Shown piece by piece: positions 42,691-51,322 of a stretch of DNA of 64,000 nt. Location: contig NZ_QCYM01000017.1 in assembly GCF_003075075.1 (NCBI RefSeq), positions 30,769 through 94,768 on the forward strand, read 5' to 3'. Both the position numbers and the translations under genes were made by a program. Each line of letters begins with the position of its first letter. Position 1 is the first letter of the stretch. The DNA comes from Labrenzia sp. 011. GTDB taxonomy: Bacteria; Pseudomonadota; Alphaproteobacteria; Rhizobiales; Stappiaceae. The notes under the pieces are model-generated. The model saw nothing but the letters and a program-made list of their open reading frames with translations, was not told where the DNA came from and searched no databases.

Positions 42691-43842
42691 TCATCCCATG
42701 CCGAGACGCAGCCGCAGGCGCGTTCCCGCAAGACTGCCGAGAAAACCGAAACCCAGCCACAGCCAGCCGTGCAGGGAGCCGGATACCAGTCCGCCGAGAT
42801 AGGCTCCGATGTTGCAGCCGTAGGCAAGGCGGGCGCCGTAGCCCATCAGCAGGCCGCCGGCGAGGGCCGTCAGCACATCCCGCCGGTTCAGGTGCCACAC
42901 GGGCGCAAAGCGGCCCGCCAGCGCGGCCGCGATCATCGCCCCCAGAATGACACCGAAATCCATAACCGAGGTGGTGTCCCTCAACACGGAGTTTTCCAGC
43001 GCGCCCGGTTGCCAGCTCCAGTAGGGCCAGGTCTCGACGGGGACGCCGACCGCGTGAAAGGCCTTGGCGCCCCACAGGGCGAAGGCCGAGGTGATGCCCC
43101 AGGGCCGGCCGACCACGACAAAGGTGGCGATCCCCACAATCGCCAGCATGAGCGCGCCCAGCATCGGCGACCAGGGGCCGGTGAGCAAGGAGCCCGTCCG
43201 GGGCGGGGCGGCGATGTCCCCATGGGCCCGCTTCTCGATGCGGACGGTCGCAACCGCCAGGACCCCGAGGACCACGGCCGTCGCCAGAAAGGCGCCCTGC
43301 GGCCCCAGCTCGCGGATCAGCGAGACCGGCGGCAGCTTCGGCAGGCGGCCCCAAAGGTGCAGATGGGCGGTTGCGGCCACCGACCCCAGGACAAAGGCCG
43401 CCAGTGTGATCATCATCCGGGTGGAACCGCCTCCCGCGGTAAACAGCGTGCCGGAACCGCAGCCGCCGCCAAGCTGCATGCCGATGCCGAAGAGGAAGGC
43501 CCCCAGCGCCGCGGCGATGCCGAAGGGAAACACGAAACCGCCGACCGGCCAGCCGAGCGCGCTGCCCCAGGCGATCAGGGGAAAGGAAACCGCGCTTGTC
43601 AGCATGATGAGCACGAACTGGGCCCGCAGTCCGCCGCCACGCCTTTCGGTGACGATCCGCCGCCAGGCCGAGGTGAAGCCGAAACTTGCATGGTAGAGCG
43701 ACAGGCCGGCGAGCCCGCCGATCAGCACGGCGGCGGCCTGCCGAAGGCCGACTTCGCCATAGGCTCCGAGCGCGAGCAGCGCCAGGAAGGTGGCCGCGAC
43801 ACCGACGACGGCTCCCTGGGGGGTACGGACAGATAATGTCAT
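42691..43842 (-). CDS. YeeE/YedE family transporter (thiosulfate/sulfur-compound permease, TsuA-like)
   Basis: A 383-residue protein with about 9-10 membrane helices arranged as two pseudo-repeats. It carries the family's Cys-containing motifs: MQLGGGCGSGTLFTAGGGST in the middle and GYGARLAYGCNIGAYLGGL near the C-terminus. In characterised members these Cys residues relay thiosulfate through the membrane. The repeat-internal GFTSAWRRIV-type sequence is present. The length is typical of the long, fused form. It is divergent from the TPR protein gene; specificity is inferred from the family only. Confidence 0.87.
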   Translation of the reverse strand: MTLSVRTPQGAVVGVAATFLALLALGAYGEVGLRQAAAVLIGGLAGLSLYHASFGFTSAWRRIVTERRGGGLRAQFVLIMLTSAVSFPLIAWGSALGWPVGGFVFPFGIAAALGAFLFGIGMQLGGGCGSGTLFTAGGGSTRMMITLAAFVLGSVAATAHLHLWGRLPKLPPVSLIRELGPQGAFLATAVVLGVLAVATVRIEKRAHGDIAAPPRTGSLLTGPWSPMLGALMLAIVGIATFVVVGRPWGITSAFALWGAKAFHAVGVPVETWPYWSWQPGALENSVLRDTTSVMDFGVILGAMIAAALAGRFAPVWHLNRRDVLTALAGGLLMGYGARLAYGCNIGAYLGGLVSGSLHGWLWLGFGFLGSLAGTRLRLRLGMG

Positions 43843-44085
43843 TCTTCAGATCCCGGACGCGCCGCATGCGCGCAACCACGGTCAGCCTCGCATCGGCGGC
43901 GTTCCGTCCGCAATGCGCCTTTCTGCCGCCAGTCTACACAATGCCAACACCTTTTTGTGTTTTGCAGTTCAAGTGAAGCCTGCGGATTTTGGGAACCGAC
44001 ATATCATTCAGTCGGCGTTCCCTCCCCCCGTTGCGCGTACACCGCGCCCCGGCGACCGCCGGCCCGGGAACCAAAAAGGCCTGTC

Positions 44086-45471
44086 ATGCGTCTAAGCGAT
44101 CAATTCGGGTACGATCTGACCCTTACGGACAAGGACGCCGTATCGGCCTGGAATGCCACCGTGAACGCCTTCATGGCGCACGGAAAGGCCACACCGCAGC
44201 ATCTCGAGACCTGTCTGGGTCTGGCGCCCGACTTCGCGCTTGCCCATGCCACCCGCGGTCTGTTCTGCCTGTTGCTCGGGCGCAAGGAGCTGGATGCCAC
44301 CGCCCGGGAATGCCTGGGCCTTGCCCGCGTGGCGGCCCTGCACACGCCGCTGACGGAACGCGAGACGGCGGTCGTTGATGCTCTTGAGGTCTGGCTGCAG
44401 GGGTTTCCCTCGCGCTCGGCCGATATTCTGGACGCCATGCTGGTGCGGGTTCCCGAAGACGCCCTGATGATGAAGCTGGTGCATGCCATCCGCTTCGTGA
44501 TGGGCGACGCGGCGGGCATGCGCCTGTCGATCGAACGGGTTTTTTCCGCCTATGACGAGTCCCATCCGGCTTATGGCTACCTGCTGGGCTGCCGCGCCTT
44601 CTGCCTGGAGGAAACCGGCGACTACCGCCAGGCGGAAGCCCTGGGGCGCAGGGGACTGGAGTTCGCCCGCGACGACGCCTGGGGACTGCATGCGGTTGCC
44701 CATGTGCACGACATGACCGGCCGCTCGGAAGAAGGGGCCGGCTGGCTGGAAAGCCATCCCGACGGCTGGGCTCATTGCAACAATTTCGGCTATCACGTGT
44801 GGTGGCACCTGGCGCTGATGTATCTCGACCAGAACGACGCGGACAAGGCGCTGGCGCTCTACGACGCGGAGATCCGCAAGGACAAGACGGACGACTACCG
44901 GGACATTTCCAATGCCGCCTCGCTGCTGGCACGGCTGGAGCTGGAAGGCGTTTCCGTGGGATCGCGATGGGACGAGCTGGCGCTTCTGTCCGACAAGCGC
45001 GCCGAGGACGGCTGCAGTGTCTTCGCCGACCTGCATTATCTCATGGCATTGCTGAACGGCGGACGCCGCATGGGAGCCGACCGGCTGCTCACCGGCCTGA
45101 AGATGCGAGCGCAGAGCGAAACAGATATCGGCCATGTCACAGCCGAGGCGGGTCTGCCGACGGGCCTGGGCCTGGAACAGTACCGCAAGGGCAATTACGC
45201 CTCCGCCTTCACGCTACTGGCCTCGGCGCGGGACACACTTCACACCATCGGCGGCTCCCATGCCCAGCGCGACGTCTTCGAACGGATCACGATCGACGCC
45301 GCCCTGCGGGCCGGATTTTCTCCCGAAGCGGAAAATCTGCTCAAAAGCCGCGCCCGCAAGCGCGGCGCACTTGACAGGTTCGCCGAACAGCGTCTTGAAG
45401 TCTGCGAGAAAATGCATCGCGCCCAACGCGTGATGCAAGACAAGAAACTCAGGGCCACGGGCTCGGTGTAA
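44086..45471 (+). CDS. Tetratricopeptide repeat protein, TTC38 family
   Basis: This 461-residue, all-helical, cytoplasmic-looking protein carries TPR-like repeats. The core GYLLGCRAFCLEETGDYRQA, then DDAWGLHAVAHVHDMTGR and CNNFGYHVWWHLALMYLD, is the hallmark of TTC38-type proteins known in animals and many bacteria. The conserved His residues in AVAHVHDM and WWHLA stand out as a possible active or metal site. ATG 44086 is used; weak upstream signals make the start moderately sure. It is followed by opgC in the same direction 97 bp on. The role is unknown. Confidence 0.8.
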   Translation: MRLSDQFGYDLTLTDKDAVSAWNATVNAFMAHGKATPQHLETCLGLAPDFALAHATRGLFCLLLGRKELDATARECLGLARVAALHTPLTERETAVVDALEVWLQGFPSRSADILDAMLVRVPEDALMMKLVHAIRFVMGDAAGMRLSIERVFSAYDESHPAYGYLLGCRAFCLEETGDYRQAEALGRRGLEFARDDAWGLHAVAHVHDMTGRSEEGAGWLESHPDGWAHCNNFGYHVWWHLALMYLDQNDADKALALYDAEIRKDKTDDYRDISNAASLLARLELEGVSVGSRWDELALLSDKRAEDGCSVFADLHYLMALLNGGRRMGADRLLTGLKMRAQSETDIGHVTAEAGLPTGLGLEQYRKGNYASAFTLLASARDTLHTIGGSHAQRDVFERITIDAALRAGFSPEAENLLKSRARKRGALDRFAEQRLEVCEKMHRAQRVMQDKKLRATGSV

Positions 45472-45568
45472 AACCCGGATCCGCATATAGTTCGAGCATC
45501 CAGTCCGCTTTCCGGTAGTTCTTCCGGAACAGCGGCCCGATCTCATAGACCCATCAGCTGGACCGTAC

Positions 45569-46858
45569 GTGAACGCTCATTCTCAAACGAAACGCCCCCG
45601 CGATCCGCGGCTCGATTTCTTCCGCGGGCTCGGCATGTTCATCATCTATGTGGCCCATTTGCCCGGCAACTGGTGGACCCTCTGGATCCCCGCCCGGTTC
45701 GGCTTTTCCGATGCAACGGAAATCTTCGTCTTCTGTTCCGGCATGGCCTCGGCCATCGCCTTCGGCAAGATCTTCGACATTCACGGCTGGGCCATGGGGG
45801 CAGCACGCATCCTGCACCGCATGTGGCAGGTCTACTGGGCCCATATCGGCCAGTTCCTGCTGATCGCCGTCGGTCTCGTCATGGTGCACGAAAGCGGTTA
45901 CCTGACCCGTTGCTGCGGCCTGACGCAGGACTACGTGGCGTCGCTGAACCTCTGGCACCTTTTCGACAACACCAGCGTCGCCCTGCCCGGGCTCCTGACG
46001 CTGACGTGGGTTCCGAACTACTTCGATATCCTGCCGATGTATGTGGTGATCCTGGCGCTGATCCCGCTGATCATGCTCGCCTCCCGCTTTTCCGTCACAG
46101 CGGCCTTCGCCCTGTCCATCGCCATGTGGCTCGCCGCCCAATACGGCTGGCTCGACCTGCCGGCGGAACCGTGGCCCAAAGCGGACGGGTCGTACCGGAA
46201 ATGGTTCTTCAACCCCTTTGCCTGGCAGATGCTGTTCTTCACGGGCTTCGCCTTCATGCGCGGCTGGATTCCCGCGCCGCCTGTCGACAGGCGGCTGATC
46301 ATCCTTTGCGCCGCGGTCCTGCTGATCAGCCTGCCCTTCGCCTATTTCCGCATTCACAGCGAGCATCACCTGGATCTGGTCTGGGCACGGGAAATCCGTG
46401 AGACCATCCGGCCCCTGTGGATCAAGACGGAATTCGGCCTGTTCCGCTACATCCACTTTCTGGCGCTGGCCTATCTCGCCTGGGTCGCGGCGGGCGAGCA
46501 CGGCAAATATCTGCTCGGTCACGGCGAACTCTGGGGCAGGTTCGTGCGGGTGGTCCAGAAGGTCGGCCAGCAGTCCCTTGCCGTCTTCATGGCCAGTCTC
46601 GTGATCGCCCAGGCAGCCGGACTGCTGCGCGACATGGTCTGGGGCCGCGGCGACTGGATCCCGCAGATCCTCTCGAACCTTCTGGGGTTCGCGGCGCTGA
46701 TCGCCGTTGCCTATGTCGTTTCCTGGTACAAGAGCGAACCCTGGCGCAAGCCGCCCAGGATGTCTTCCGGCAGCTCGCAGGAGCCGCCGAAGGCGGGCGC
46801 GGGAAGCGAGCCGGAAACAAAAGGGAAAACGATGACCCGGGAAGCGGTGCTCAGCTGA
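45569..46858 (+). CDS. OpgC-type membrane acyltransferase
   Basis: The 429-residue integral membrane protein opens DPRLDFFRGLGMFIIYVAHLPGNWWT and continues FGFSDATEIFVFCSGMASAIAFG, the OpgC domain pattern. About ten helices follow and a polar Ser/Glu/Lys tail ends it. OpgC proteins add succinyl groups to periplasmic glucans; in alphaproteobacteria paralogues may modify other polysaccharides. The GTG start at 45569 lacks a strong ribosome site. A very strong bidirectional terminator lies downstream. Confidence 0.85.
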   Translation: MNAHSQTKRPRDPRLDFFRGLGMFIIYVAHLPGNWWTLWIPARFGFSDATEIFVFCSGMASAIAFGKIFDIHGWAMGAARILHRMWQVYWAHIGQFLLIAVGLVMVHESGYLTRCCGLTQDYVASLNLWHLFDNTSVALPGLLTLTWVPNYFDILPMYVVILALIPLIMLASRFSVTAAFALSIAMWLAAQYGWLDLPAEPWPKADGSYRKWFFNPFAWQMLFFTGFAFMRGWIPAPPVDRRLIILCAAVLLISLPFAYFRIHSEHHLDLVWAREIRETIRPLWIKTEFGLFRYIHFLALAYLAWVAAGEHGKYLLGHGELWGRFVRVVQKVGQQSLAVFMASLVIAQAAGLLRDMVWGRGDWIPQILSNLLGFAALIAVAYVVSWYKSEPWRKPPRMSSGSSQEPPKAGAGSEPETKGKTMTREAVLS

Positions 46859-46933
46859 GGACCCGGTCCCATTGACCGGGACCCGGGCTCCAGAGGCGGG
46901 GCATGCCCCCGTACGCCATGAGCTGCCCTTCAA

Positions 46934-46967
46934 ACAGAAACACCGGCCATGCGGCCGGTGTTTCTGT
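46934..46967. terminator. Bidirectional intrinsic terminator
   Basis: A perfect 15-bp stem with arms ACAGAAACACCGGCC and its complement and a 4-base loop ATGC lies between opgC (plus) and the DUF1150 gene (minus). A-rich and T-rich ends flank the GC core on both sides, so it can end both convergent transcripts. Confidence 0.85.
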
Positions 46968-46987
46968 CTGGTTCGTCCGCTCTGCGG

Positions 46988-47272
46988 TCAGTGCAGCGAG
47001 GCCATTTTCAGGTCGGCCTCGAAGGCATTGGCGACCGCGGCTTCACGGCTGTCGGCAAGCAGGATCGGCGTACCGTCCGCGTTGAGCAGAGCGTAGAGCG
47101 TCATGTTGTCGTGCAGGGGCGGGACGTCCGGGAACATTTCCTTGAGATCGCGCGCCTTGATCGGCTTGATATAGGCGATATCGCCCGTGCCGAGCTCGGT
47201 CAGCTCGTCAACGGACATGAATTCAGACAGGATTTCGCGGTCTGTCCAGGCCGGGATTTTGGTATTGTGCAT
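46988..47272 (-). CDS. DUF1150 family protein
   Basis: A 94-residue soluble protein with the DUF1150 pattern: EFMSVDELTELGTGDIAYIKPI, NMTLYALLNADGTPILLADSREAAVANAFEADL. The family is confined largely to alphaproteobacteria and usually lies beside a small heat-shock protein gene, as here (32 bp downstream of hsp20). It is probably co-transcribed with it and heat-inducible. The function is unknown. Confidence 0.9.
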   Translation of the reverse strand: MHNTKIPAWTDREILSEFMSVDELTELGTGDIAYIKPIKARDLKEMFPDVPPLHDNMTLYALLNADGTPILLADSREAAVANAFEADLKMASLH

Positions 47273-47304
47273 CAGTCATTCTCCATCCGTTAGCCGACGA
47301 GGGT

Positions 47305-47733
47305 CTATTCGCCGCTGGAGATTTCTATTTTTCTTATAACACGTTCCGGTTCGGGACGTGCGAGATCAATGGACAAAAGTCCATCCTTCAGGTCGGCACC
47401 GAGGATTTCGATCCCCTCGGCCAGGACAAAGGCCCGCTGGAATTGCCGGGCGGCAATACCGCGATGCAGATACTGCCTGGATTTGTCATCCACCTGACGA
47501 CCCCGGATCACAAGCTGACTCTCCTCCACGGAGACGTCGAGCTGCTCTCTGGTGAAGCCCGCGACTGCCAGCGTAATGCGTATGATATCGCCCTGATCGT
47601 CCGATTTCGGCAATCTTTCGATATTGTAGGGCGGATAACCGTCATTCGCGGCCTTGGAAACCCGATCGAGCACGCGCTCGATATCGTCGAACCCGAGCAT
47701 GAACGGGCTGGAAAACGCTGACATGCGTGACAT
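47305..47733 (-). CDS. Small heat-shock protein, Hsp20/IbpA family
   Basis: The 142-residue alpha-crystallin-domain protein starts MSRMSAFSSPFMLGFDDIERVLDRVSKA, with YPPYNIERL. The core strands are IIRITLAVAGFTREQLDVSVEESQLVIRG, and the end AARQFQRAFVLAEGIEILGADLKDGLLSIDL contains the G-x-L motif. It holds unfolding proteins in a refoldable state. Start ATG 47733 or 47724. An RpoH-type promoter and a leader that could be a ROSE thermometer lie upstream. Confidence 0.93.
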   Translation of the reverse strand: MSRMSAFSSPFMLGFDDIERVLDRVSKAANDGYPPYNIERLPKSDDQGDIIRITLAVAGFTREQLDVSVEESQLVIRGRQVDDKSRQYLHRGIAARQFQRAFVLAEGIEILGADLKDGLLSIDLARPEPERVIRKIEISSGE

Positions 47734-47815
47734 CCTCAAAGTCCTTGTCGAAGCGACCTTGCGCCCGGACCCTTCGAATAGGCATCCGGACCGGAACCCA
47801 CCGGTTCCATTCGCT
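47734..47815 (-). promoter_or_regulatory. Candidate ROSE-type RNA thermometer in the hsp20 leader
   Basis: The roughly 80-base leader downstream of the heat-shock promoter can form a GGAACC-GGTG-GGTTCC hairpin. Near the start it has TCGCT, which fits the U-Y-G-C-U anti-Shine-Dalgarno signature of ROSE elements, followed by AAGGA and GAGG. Alphaproteobacterial hsp20 leaders commonly carry ROSE elements. The fold was judged by eye only. Confidence 0.4.
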
Positions 47816-47820
47816 ATTGA

Positions 47821-47849
47821 ATATGGCGCTTCGTTAAAATTGATTCAAG
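47821..47849 (-). promoter_or_regulatory. RpoH (sigma-32) promoter of hsp20-DUF1150
   Basis: On the minus strand CTTGAAT (47849-47843) and GCCATAT (47827-47821) are separated by 15 bp. This closely matches the heat-shock consensus CTTGAAA and CCCATNT. It lies about 90 bp upstream of the hsp20 start. Confidence 0.7.
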
Positions 47850-47989
47850 GAGGGGGCTTTTTTCGTTCTCCCATCCGGGTTTTCCCCCGAACAGTCCATG
47901 GAGGGAAATGCGCAGCAGCAGACTGTTTCAGGGCGAACCGTGCGCCCAGCCGTCGCTGACAAGACGCTCTGCGGCCACGACCGGCCCGT

Positions 47990-48850
47990 TCACGGAGCGG
48001 GAGACATCTGCGGGTTCCGTTTCAGCATTCCGGCCAGCGCGGAAACCGCATGGCGGACGGCCGGTTCATGGCGTTCGTCCTGATGCATGACCAGCCAGCG
48101 CTCCGTTCGCAGGCTCTCGATGGGGTCCGAGACCCGGACCAGATCCGGATAGGCATCACCGACAAATACCGGCAGCAGCATCCGGCCGCGCCCCTGGCGC
48201 AGGAGCGGCAGTGCCAGAGTGGCCCTGTTGACCGTGATCCCGGCCTCTCCCCCGTGGTGTTCCTTCAGCCACATTCCCGAATGTGAATGGGCCTCGTCCT
48301 CCGCGAGACCGATCCAGCCGGGCTCGCTGCCGGACGGCACGTGCCCTGCCTGATAGACGGCATATTCGACATGACCCACTCTTTGCCCCGCCAGCCACGC
48401 CTGGGCGGGCCGGCTGTTGCGCACGCCGATGTCGATCTGGCGTCTGGCCACGTCGCGATTGCGCAGATCGGCCAGAAACTCCGGCACCCAGTCCGCCTCC
48501 GGCGACCAGAAGCCGGACAGGTTGTCGATCAGCAGGCGCGTCGTCCATTCGCCGGCGGAAATCCGGATCCTGCGGCGCAGACTGCCGCTGTCCCGCCAGG
48601 CGGCGATCGATCCCGCGGCCGTGTCCATGTCCTCCACCTGCCGAAGCAGGTCCCGCCCGGCGGGTGTGAGCCGGTAGCCACGGGCTTCGCGCTCCACGAG
48701 GCGCAGGTTCAGGCTTTTTTCCAGCGACGATACCCGCCGGCCGAGGGTCGCCGCACTGACACCGGTCCTTGCTGCCGCCCCCGCCAGTCCACCGGCCCTG
48801 GCGACGGCCAGAAACAGCCGCAGATCCTCCCAATCCATATTTCGTTTCAT
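47990..48850 (-). CDS. LysR family transcriptional regulator
   Basis: A 286-residue regulator with the N-terminal helix-turn-helix (MDWEDLRLFLAVARAGGLAGAAARTGVSAATLGRRVSSLEKSLNLRL). A shortened effector domain follows, lacking a clear second lobe pattern. The HTH resembles the group regulating nearby small enzymes or transporters, but no target is identifiable. The start is ATG 48850; ATG 48838 is in frame. A dyad TCAA-N7-TTGA at 48861-48875 just upstream may be its own binding site. Confidence 0.87.
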   Translation of the reverse strand: MKRNMDWEDLRLFLAVARAGGLAGAAARTGVSAATLGRRVSSLEKSLNLRLVEREARGYRLTPAGRDLLRQVEDMDTAAGSIAAWRDSGSLRRRIRISAGEWTTRLLIDNLSGFWSPEADWVPEFLADLRNRDVARRQIDIGVRNSRPAQAWLAGQRVGHVEYAVYQAGHVPSGSEPGWIGLAEDEAHSHSGMWLKEHHGGEAGITVNRATLALPLLRQGRGRMLLPVFVGDAYPDLVRVSDPIESLRTERWLVMHQDERHEPAVRHAVSALAGMLKRNPQMSPAP

Positions 48851-48860
48851 TTTTGAAATC

Positions 48861-48875
48861 TCAATTCCAATTTGA
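48861..48875. promoter_or_regulatory. Dyad TCAA-N7-TTGA, possible LysR site
   Basis: This short AT-rich dyad lies 11 bp upstream of the LysR start and 79 bp upstream of the divergent small ORF. The position fits LysR autoregulation, but the symmetry is short and the assignment is weak. Confidence 0.3.
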
Positions 48876-48953
48876 ATCCATGAAGATAACCCGCTTACGT
48901 GAGATTATTTGCAATGAGCGCCCCAGACAAATCAAATATGGAGAGATATCAGC

Positions 48954-49235
48954 ATGCTCCTGCCCCTGCCCCGCACGACAGACCTGAGGGTAACAGGCGG
49001 TCTTGCCTGGAATGACCCGAAGCGGGCGCTCTATCCGCATGAGGCGGTTCTGTGGCCCGCAGAGGTGCCGGAGCACGTGCTTTTCAAGCGCAGAAGCCAG
49101 TTGCTTGTGCGCAGATGGCGCCGGCGGCAGTTGAAACGGATCCTGTGGTTCCACTGGTTCCCGGCCCGCTTCCGGGGCGAACAAGCCGCCGTGACGACGT
49201 CCTGCCCGGATGCCGCGCGCAACACGTCCTGTTGA
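48954..49235 (+). CDS. Possible small basic hypothetical protein (93 aa)
   Basis: The ORF begins at ATG 48954 with GGAGAG eight bases upstream and runs 93 codons with GC-rich third positions, divergent from the LysR gene. The product is rich in Arg and Trp (LVRRWRRRQLKRILWFHWFP) and Pro. It has no recognised domain, signal peptide or membrane helix. It could be a real small protein under LysR control or a chance frame; evidence is limited to the ribosome site, position and codon use. Confidence 0.35.
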   Translation: MLLPLPRTTDLRVTGGLAWNDPKRALYPHEAVLWPAEVPEHVLFKRRSQLLVRRWRRRQLKRILWFHWFPARFRGEQAAVTTSCPDAARNTSC

Positions 49236-49319
49236 ACGGAAGGTGGCTTGCAGGAATGCGCGCGAACCGTCAGTCTGGCGCCGGCGTTCCGCCATCCGCT
49301 TTCTGTCCAGAGTTTTCCC

Positions 49320-49679
49320 ATGTCCCGCGACGAGTTCGACGCCTTCTGCAGCCGGTTGCCCGCAACCACGCATGTCATACAATGGGGCAATGCCTCCGTG
49401 TGGAAGGTTGGCGGCAAGATCTTTGCCATCTGTTCGACCTGGGGAAAAGGCGACCTGCCCCGGTTCAGCTTCAAATGTTCCGACCTTTCCTATGCGCTGC
49501 TGATCCAGCAGCAGGGCCTGATCCCGGCGCCCTATCTTGCCCGGGCGAAATGGGTGCAGATGGAGGAGGACGGCGCGCTCGACGACACGGACCTGAAGGC
49601 CTACATCGAAGCCGCCCACAAGATCATTTCCGCGAAACTGACCCGCAAGCAGCGCAGTGAGCTCGGCCTTGCGGTCTGA
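49320..49679 (+). CDS. MmcQ/YjbR family protein
   Basis: A 119-residue protein of the CyaY-like YjbR fold: MSRDEFDAFCSRLPATTHVIQWGNASVWKVGGKIFAICS, then KCSDLSYALLIQQQG and PAPYLARAKWVQME. Members bind DNA in vitro in some reports, but no clear biological role is settled. ATG 49320 is used. The gene overlaps the following MFS gene by 23 bp, so the two are translationally linked. Confidence 0.88.
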   Translation: MSRDEFDAFCSRLPATTHVIQWGNASVWKVGGKIFAICSTWGKGDLPRFSFKCSDLSYALLIQQQGLIPAPYLARAKWVQMEEDGALDDTDLKAYIEAAHKIISAKLTRKQRSELGLAV

Positions 49680-50856
49680 ACCGGCCCTGAAATGGCGCTC
49701 GCTCGGCCTGCTCATGCTGGCCGAGATCGCCGCCATGAGCCTGTGGTTCATGTCCGCCGCCATCCTGCCCGACCTGACCCGGGAATTCGGCATCTCCCCG
49801 TTCCGGCAGGCCGCGCTGTCCAGCGCCGTCCAGATCGGCTTTGTCGCCGGAGCCCTCGTCTCCGCGTTTCTGGGACTGGCCGACAGGATAGATCCGCGGC
49901 GCCTCTTTGCGGCCTGTGCAATCCTGGCCGGGATTTTCAACGCCGGCTTTCTGGTGATCGAGCCGGGCGGGACACTCTCGATCCTGGCCCGGTTCGCGAC
50001 CGGCGCCCTGCTGGCGGGGGTCTATCCGGTCGGCATGAAGATCGTTGTCGGCTGGGGACAGAAGGATCGCGGATTTCTGGTCGGATTGCTCGTCGGCGCG
50101 CTGACCTTCGGGTCGGCCGGTCCGCATCTTCTGGCGCTGCTGGGCGGCACCGACTGGCGCTGGAGCCTGACGGTCGCCTCGCTCGCCTCCGTGGCGGGCG
50201 GCGTCCTCTGCCTTCTGACCAGCCTCGGTCCCTATCACGCACGGGCCGCGCGCATGCAGGTCCGCGCCATCCTGACGGCCTGGACCAACCCGGGGATCCG
50301 CTATGCCTATGTCGGCTATCTCGGACACATGTGGGAGCTCTATGCCATGTGGGCCTGGATCGGCGTTGCGCTCGCCGTGTCCTTTGCCCCGCATATGGCA
50401 GCGGAAGACGCCCTTCCCCTCGCCCGGCTGATCGCGTTCCTGGCCATCGCGGCGGGCGGCGCCGCCTGTATCGTTGCCGGCGTGGCTGCCGACAGGATCG
50501 GCAAGGCCAATATCGCCGTCATCGCCATGGCCGTCAGCGGCACCGCCGCTCTTGCCTCCGCCCTCACCTTCGGCGGTCCGGTCTGGCTGACGATTGTCTG
50601 CGTTCTGGTCTGGGGCGCGGCGATCCTGCCCGACTCGGCCCAGTTTTCCGCGCTTGTCGCCGACTACGCACCGGCGGAGCAGGCAGGCAGTCTGATGACC
50701 TTCCAGACCGCCCTCGGATTTGCGCTGACCTTCTTCACCGTACAGCTGACACCGCTCGGGGTGGATCTCATCGGCTGGCCAGGCGTCTTCGCCCTCATGG
50801 CCATCGGCCCGCTGTTCGGGATCTGGGGCATGATACGCCTGAAACGGCTTGCGTAA
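49657..50856 (+). CDS. MFS transporter
   Basis: A 399-residue protein with 12 predicted helices. The MFS loop 2-3 motif reads FLGLADRIDPRRLFAA and the mid-protein cognate reads VAADRIGKANIAVIAMAVSG. FMSAAILPDLTREFGISPFRQAALSSAVQIGFVAGALVSA near the N-terminus resembles the nitrate/cyanate-like or drug-export subgroups. The GTG start at 49657 lies inside the YjbR gene. The substrate is unknown. Confidence 0.85.
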   Translation: MSSALRSEPALKWRSLGLLMLAEIAAMSLWFMSAAILPDLTREFGISPFRQAALSSAVQIGFVAGALVSAFLGLADRIDPRRLFAACAILAGIFNAGFLVIEPGGTLSILARFATGALLAGVYPVGMKIVVGWGQKDRGFLVGLLVGALTFGSAGPHLLALLGGTDWRWSLTVASLASVAGGVLCLLTSLGPYHARAARMQVRAILTAWTNPGIRYAYVGYLGHMWELYAMWAWIGVALAVSFAPHMAAEDALPLARLIAFLAIAAGGAACIVAGVAADRIGKANIAVIAMAVSGTAALASALTFGGPVWLTIVCVLVWGAAILPDSAQFSALVADYAPAEQAGSLMTFQTALGFALTFFTVQLTPLGVDLIGWPGVFALMAIGPLFGIWGMIRLKRLA

Positions 50857-51322
50857 CTCGGCGCTGCGAAAAATCCGCGTCCGTCCCGGTAAGGCCCAGC
50901 GCGAGCCGGGCCCCCTGCCGATCCCCTCCTCACTCTGCCCTTCGAGAGGTCCCGGATGTGCGTTTCACGCCGTCCGGGACGGCTGCGGGAGAGGCGAGTG
51001 CAAAAACACGGCCGTCATCTTTTACCTTCCGGCATCACCAGCTCAAATTCCGCATGTCCGAAATCCTGCCCGTTGATGCTCCAGCCTCCTGTCCGTGATC
51101 CTTCCGGTATGCCGGAGGACCGCCGGGTCTGCCAGCCCGGTTTTCAGGCCTCCTGACACGGTCTGTCAGGAGAAGTCACTCCGGAGTTCCGCGCGGCGCA
51201 TGGAAACCGGCCGATAAAAAGCCACCCCGGTGGCCCGGGGTGGCAGGTTCGGGTCTTCCGACCCGTTCCGGTCCGCCGCTGCGGTCCGTTATCCGATTTT
51301 CCGGCGTCAGGGCAACCGGCCG
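50857..51322. other. Gene-free stretch between MFS and ugpC genes
   Basis: No gene is supported. It contains a 9-bp stem-loop CTCCTGACA/TGTCAGGAG at 51150-51172 without a T-run, and the strong ugp terminator at 51216-51244. A run of weak open frames on the plus strand lacks ribosome sites. Confidence 0.5.
51216..51244 (-). terminator. Rho-independent terminator of ugpBAEC
   Basis: Ten-base-pair arms GCCACCCCGG/CCGGGGTGGC with a TGGC loop are followed on the minus strand by TTTTTA. It lies about 80 bp after the ugpC stop. Confidence 0.85.

Noticed and set aside
51150..51172. Stem-loop CTCCTGACA/TGTCAGGAG as a terminator
   Set aside because: There is no T-run on either strand; the better terminator for ugp lies 45 bp away, so its role is left open.
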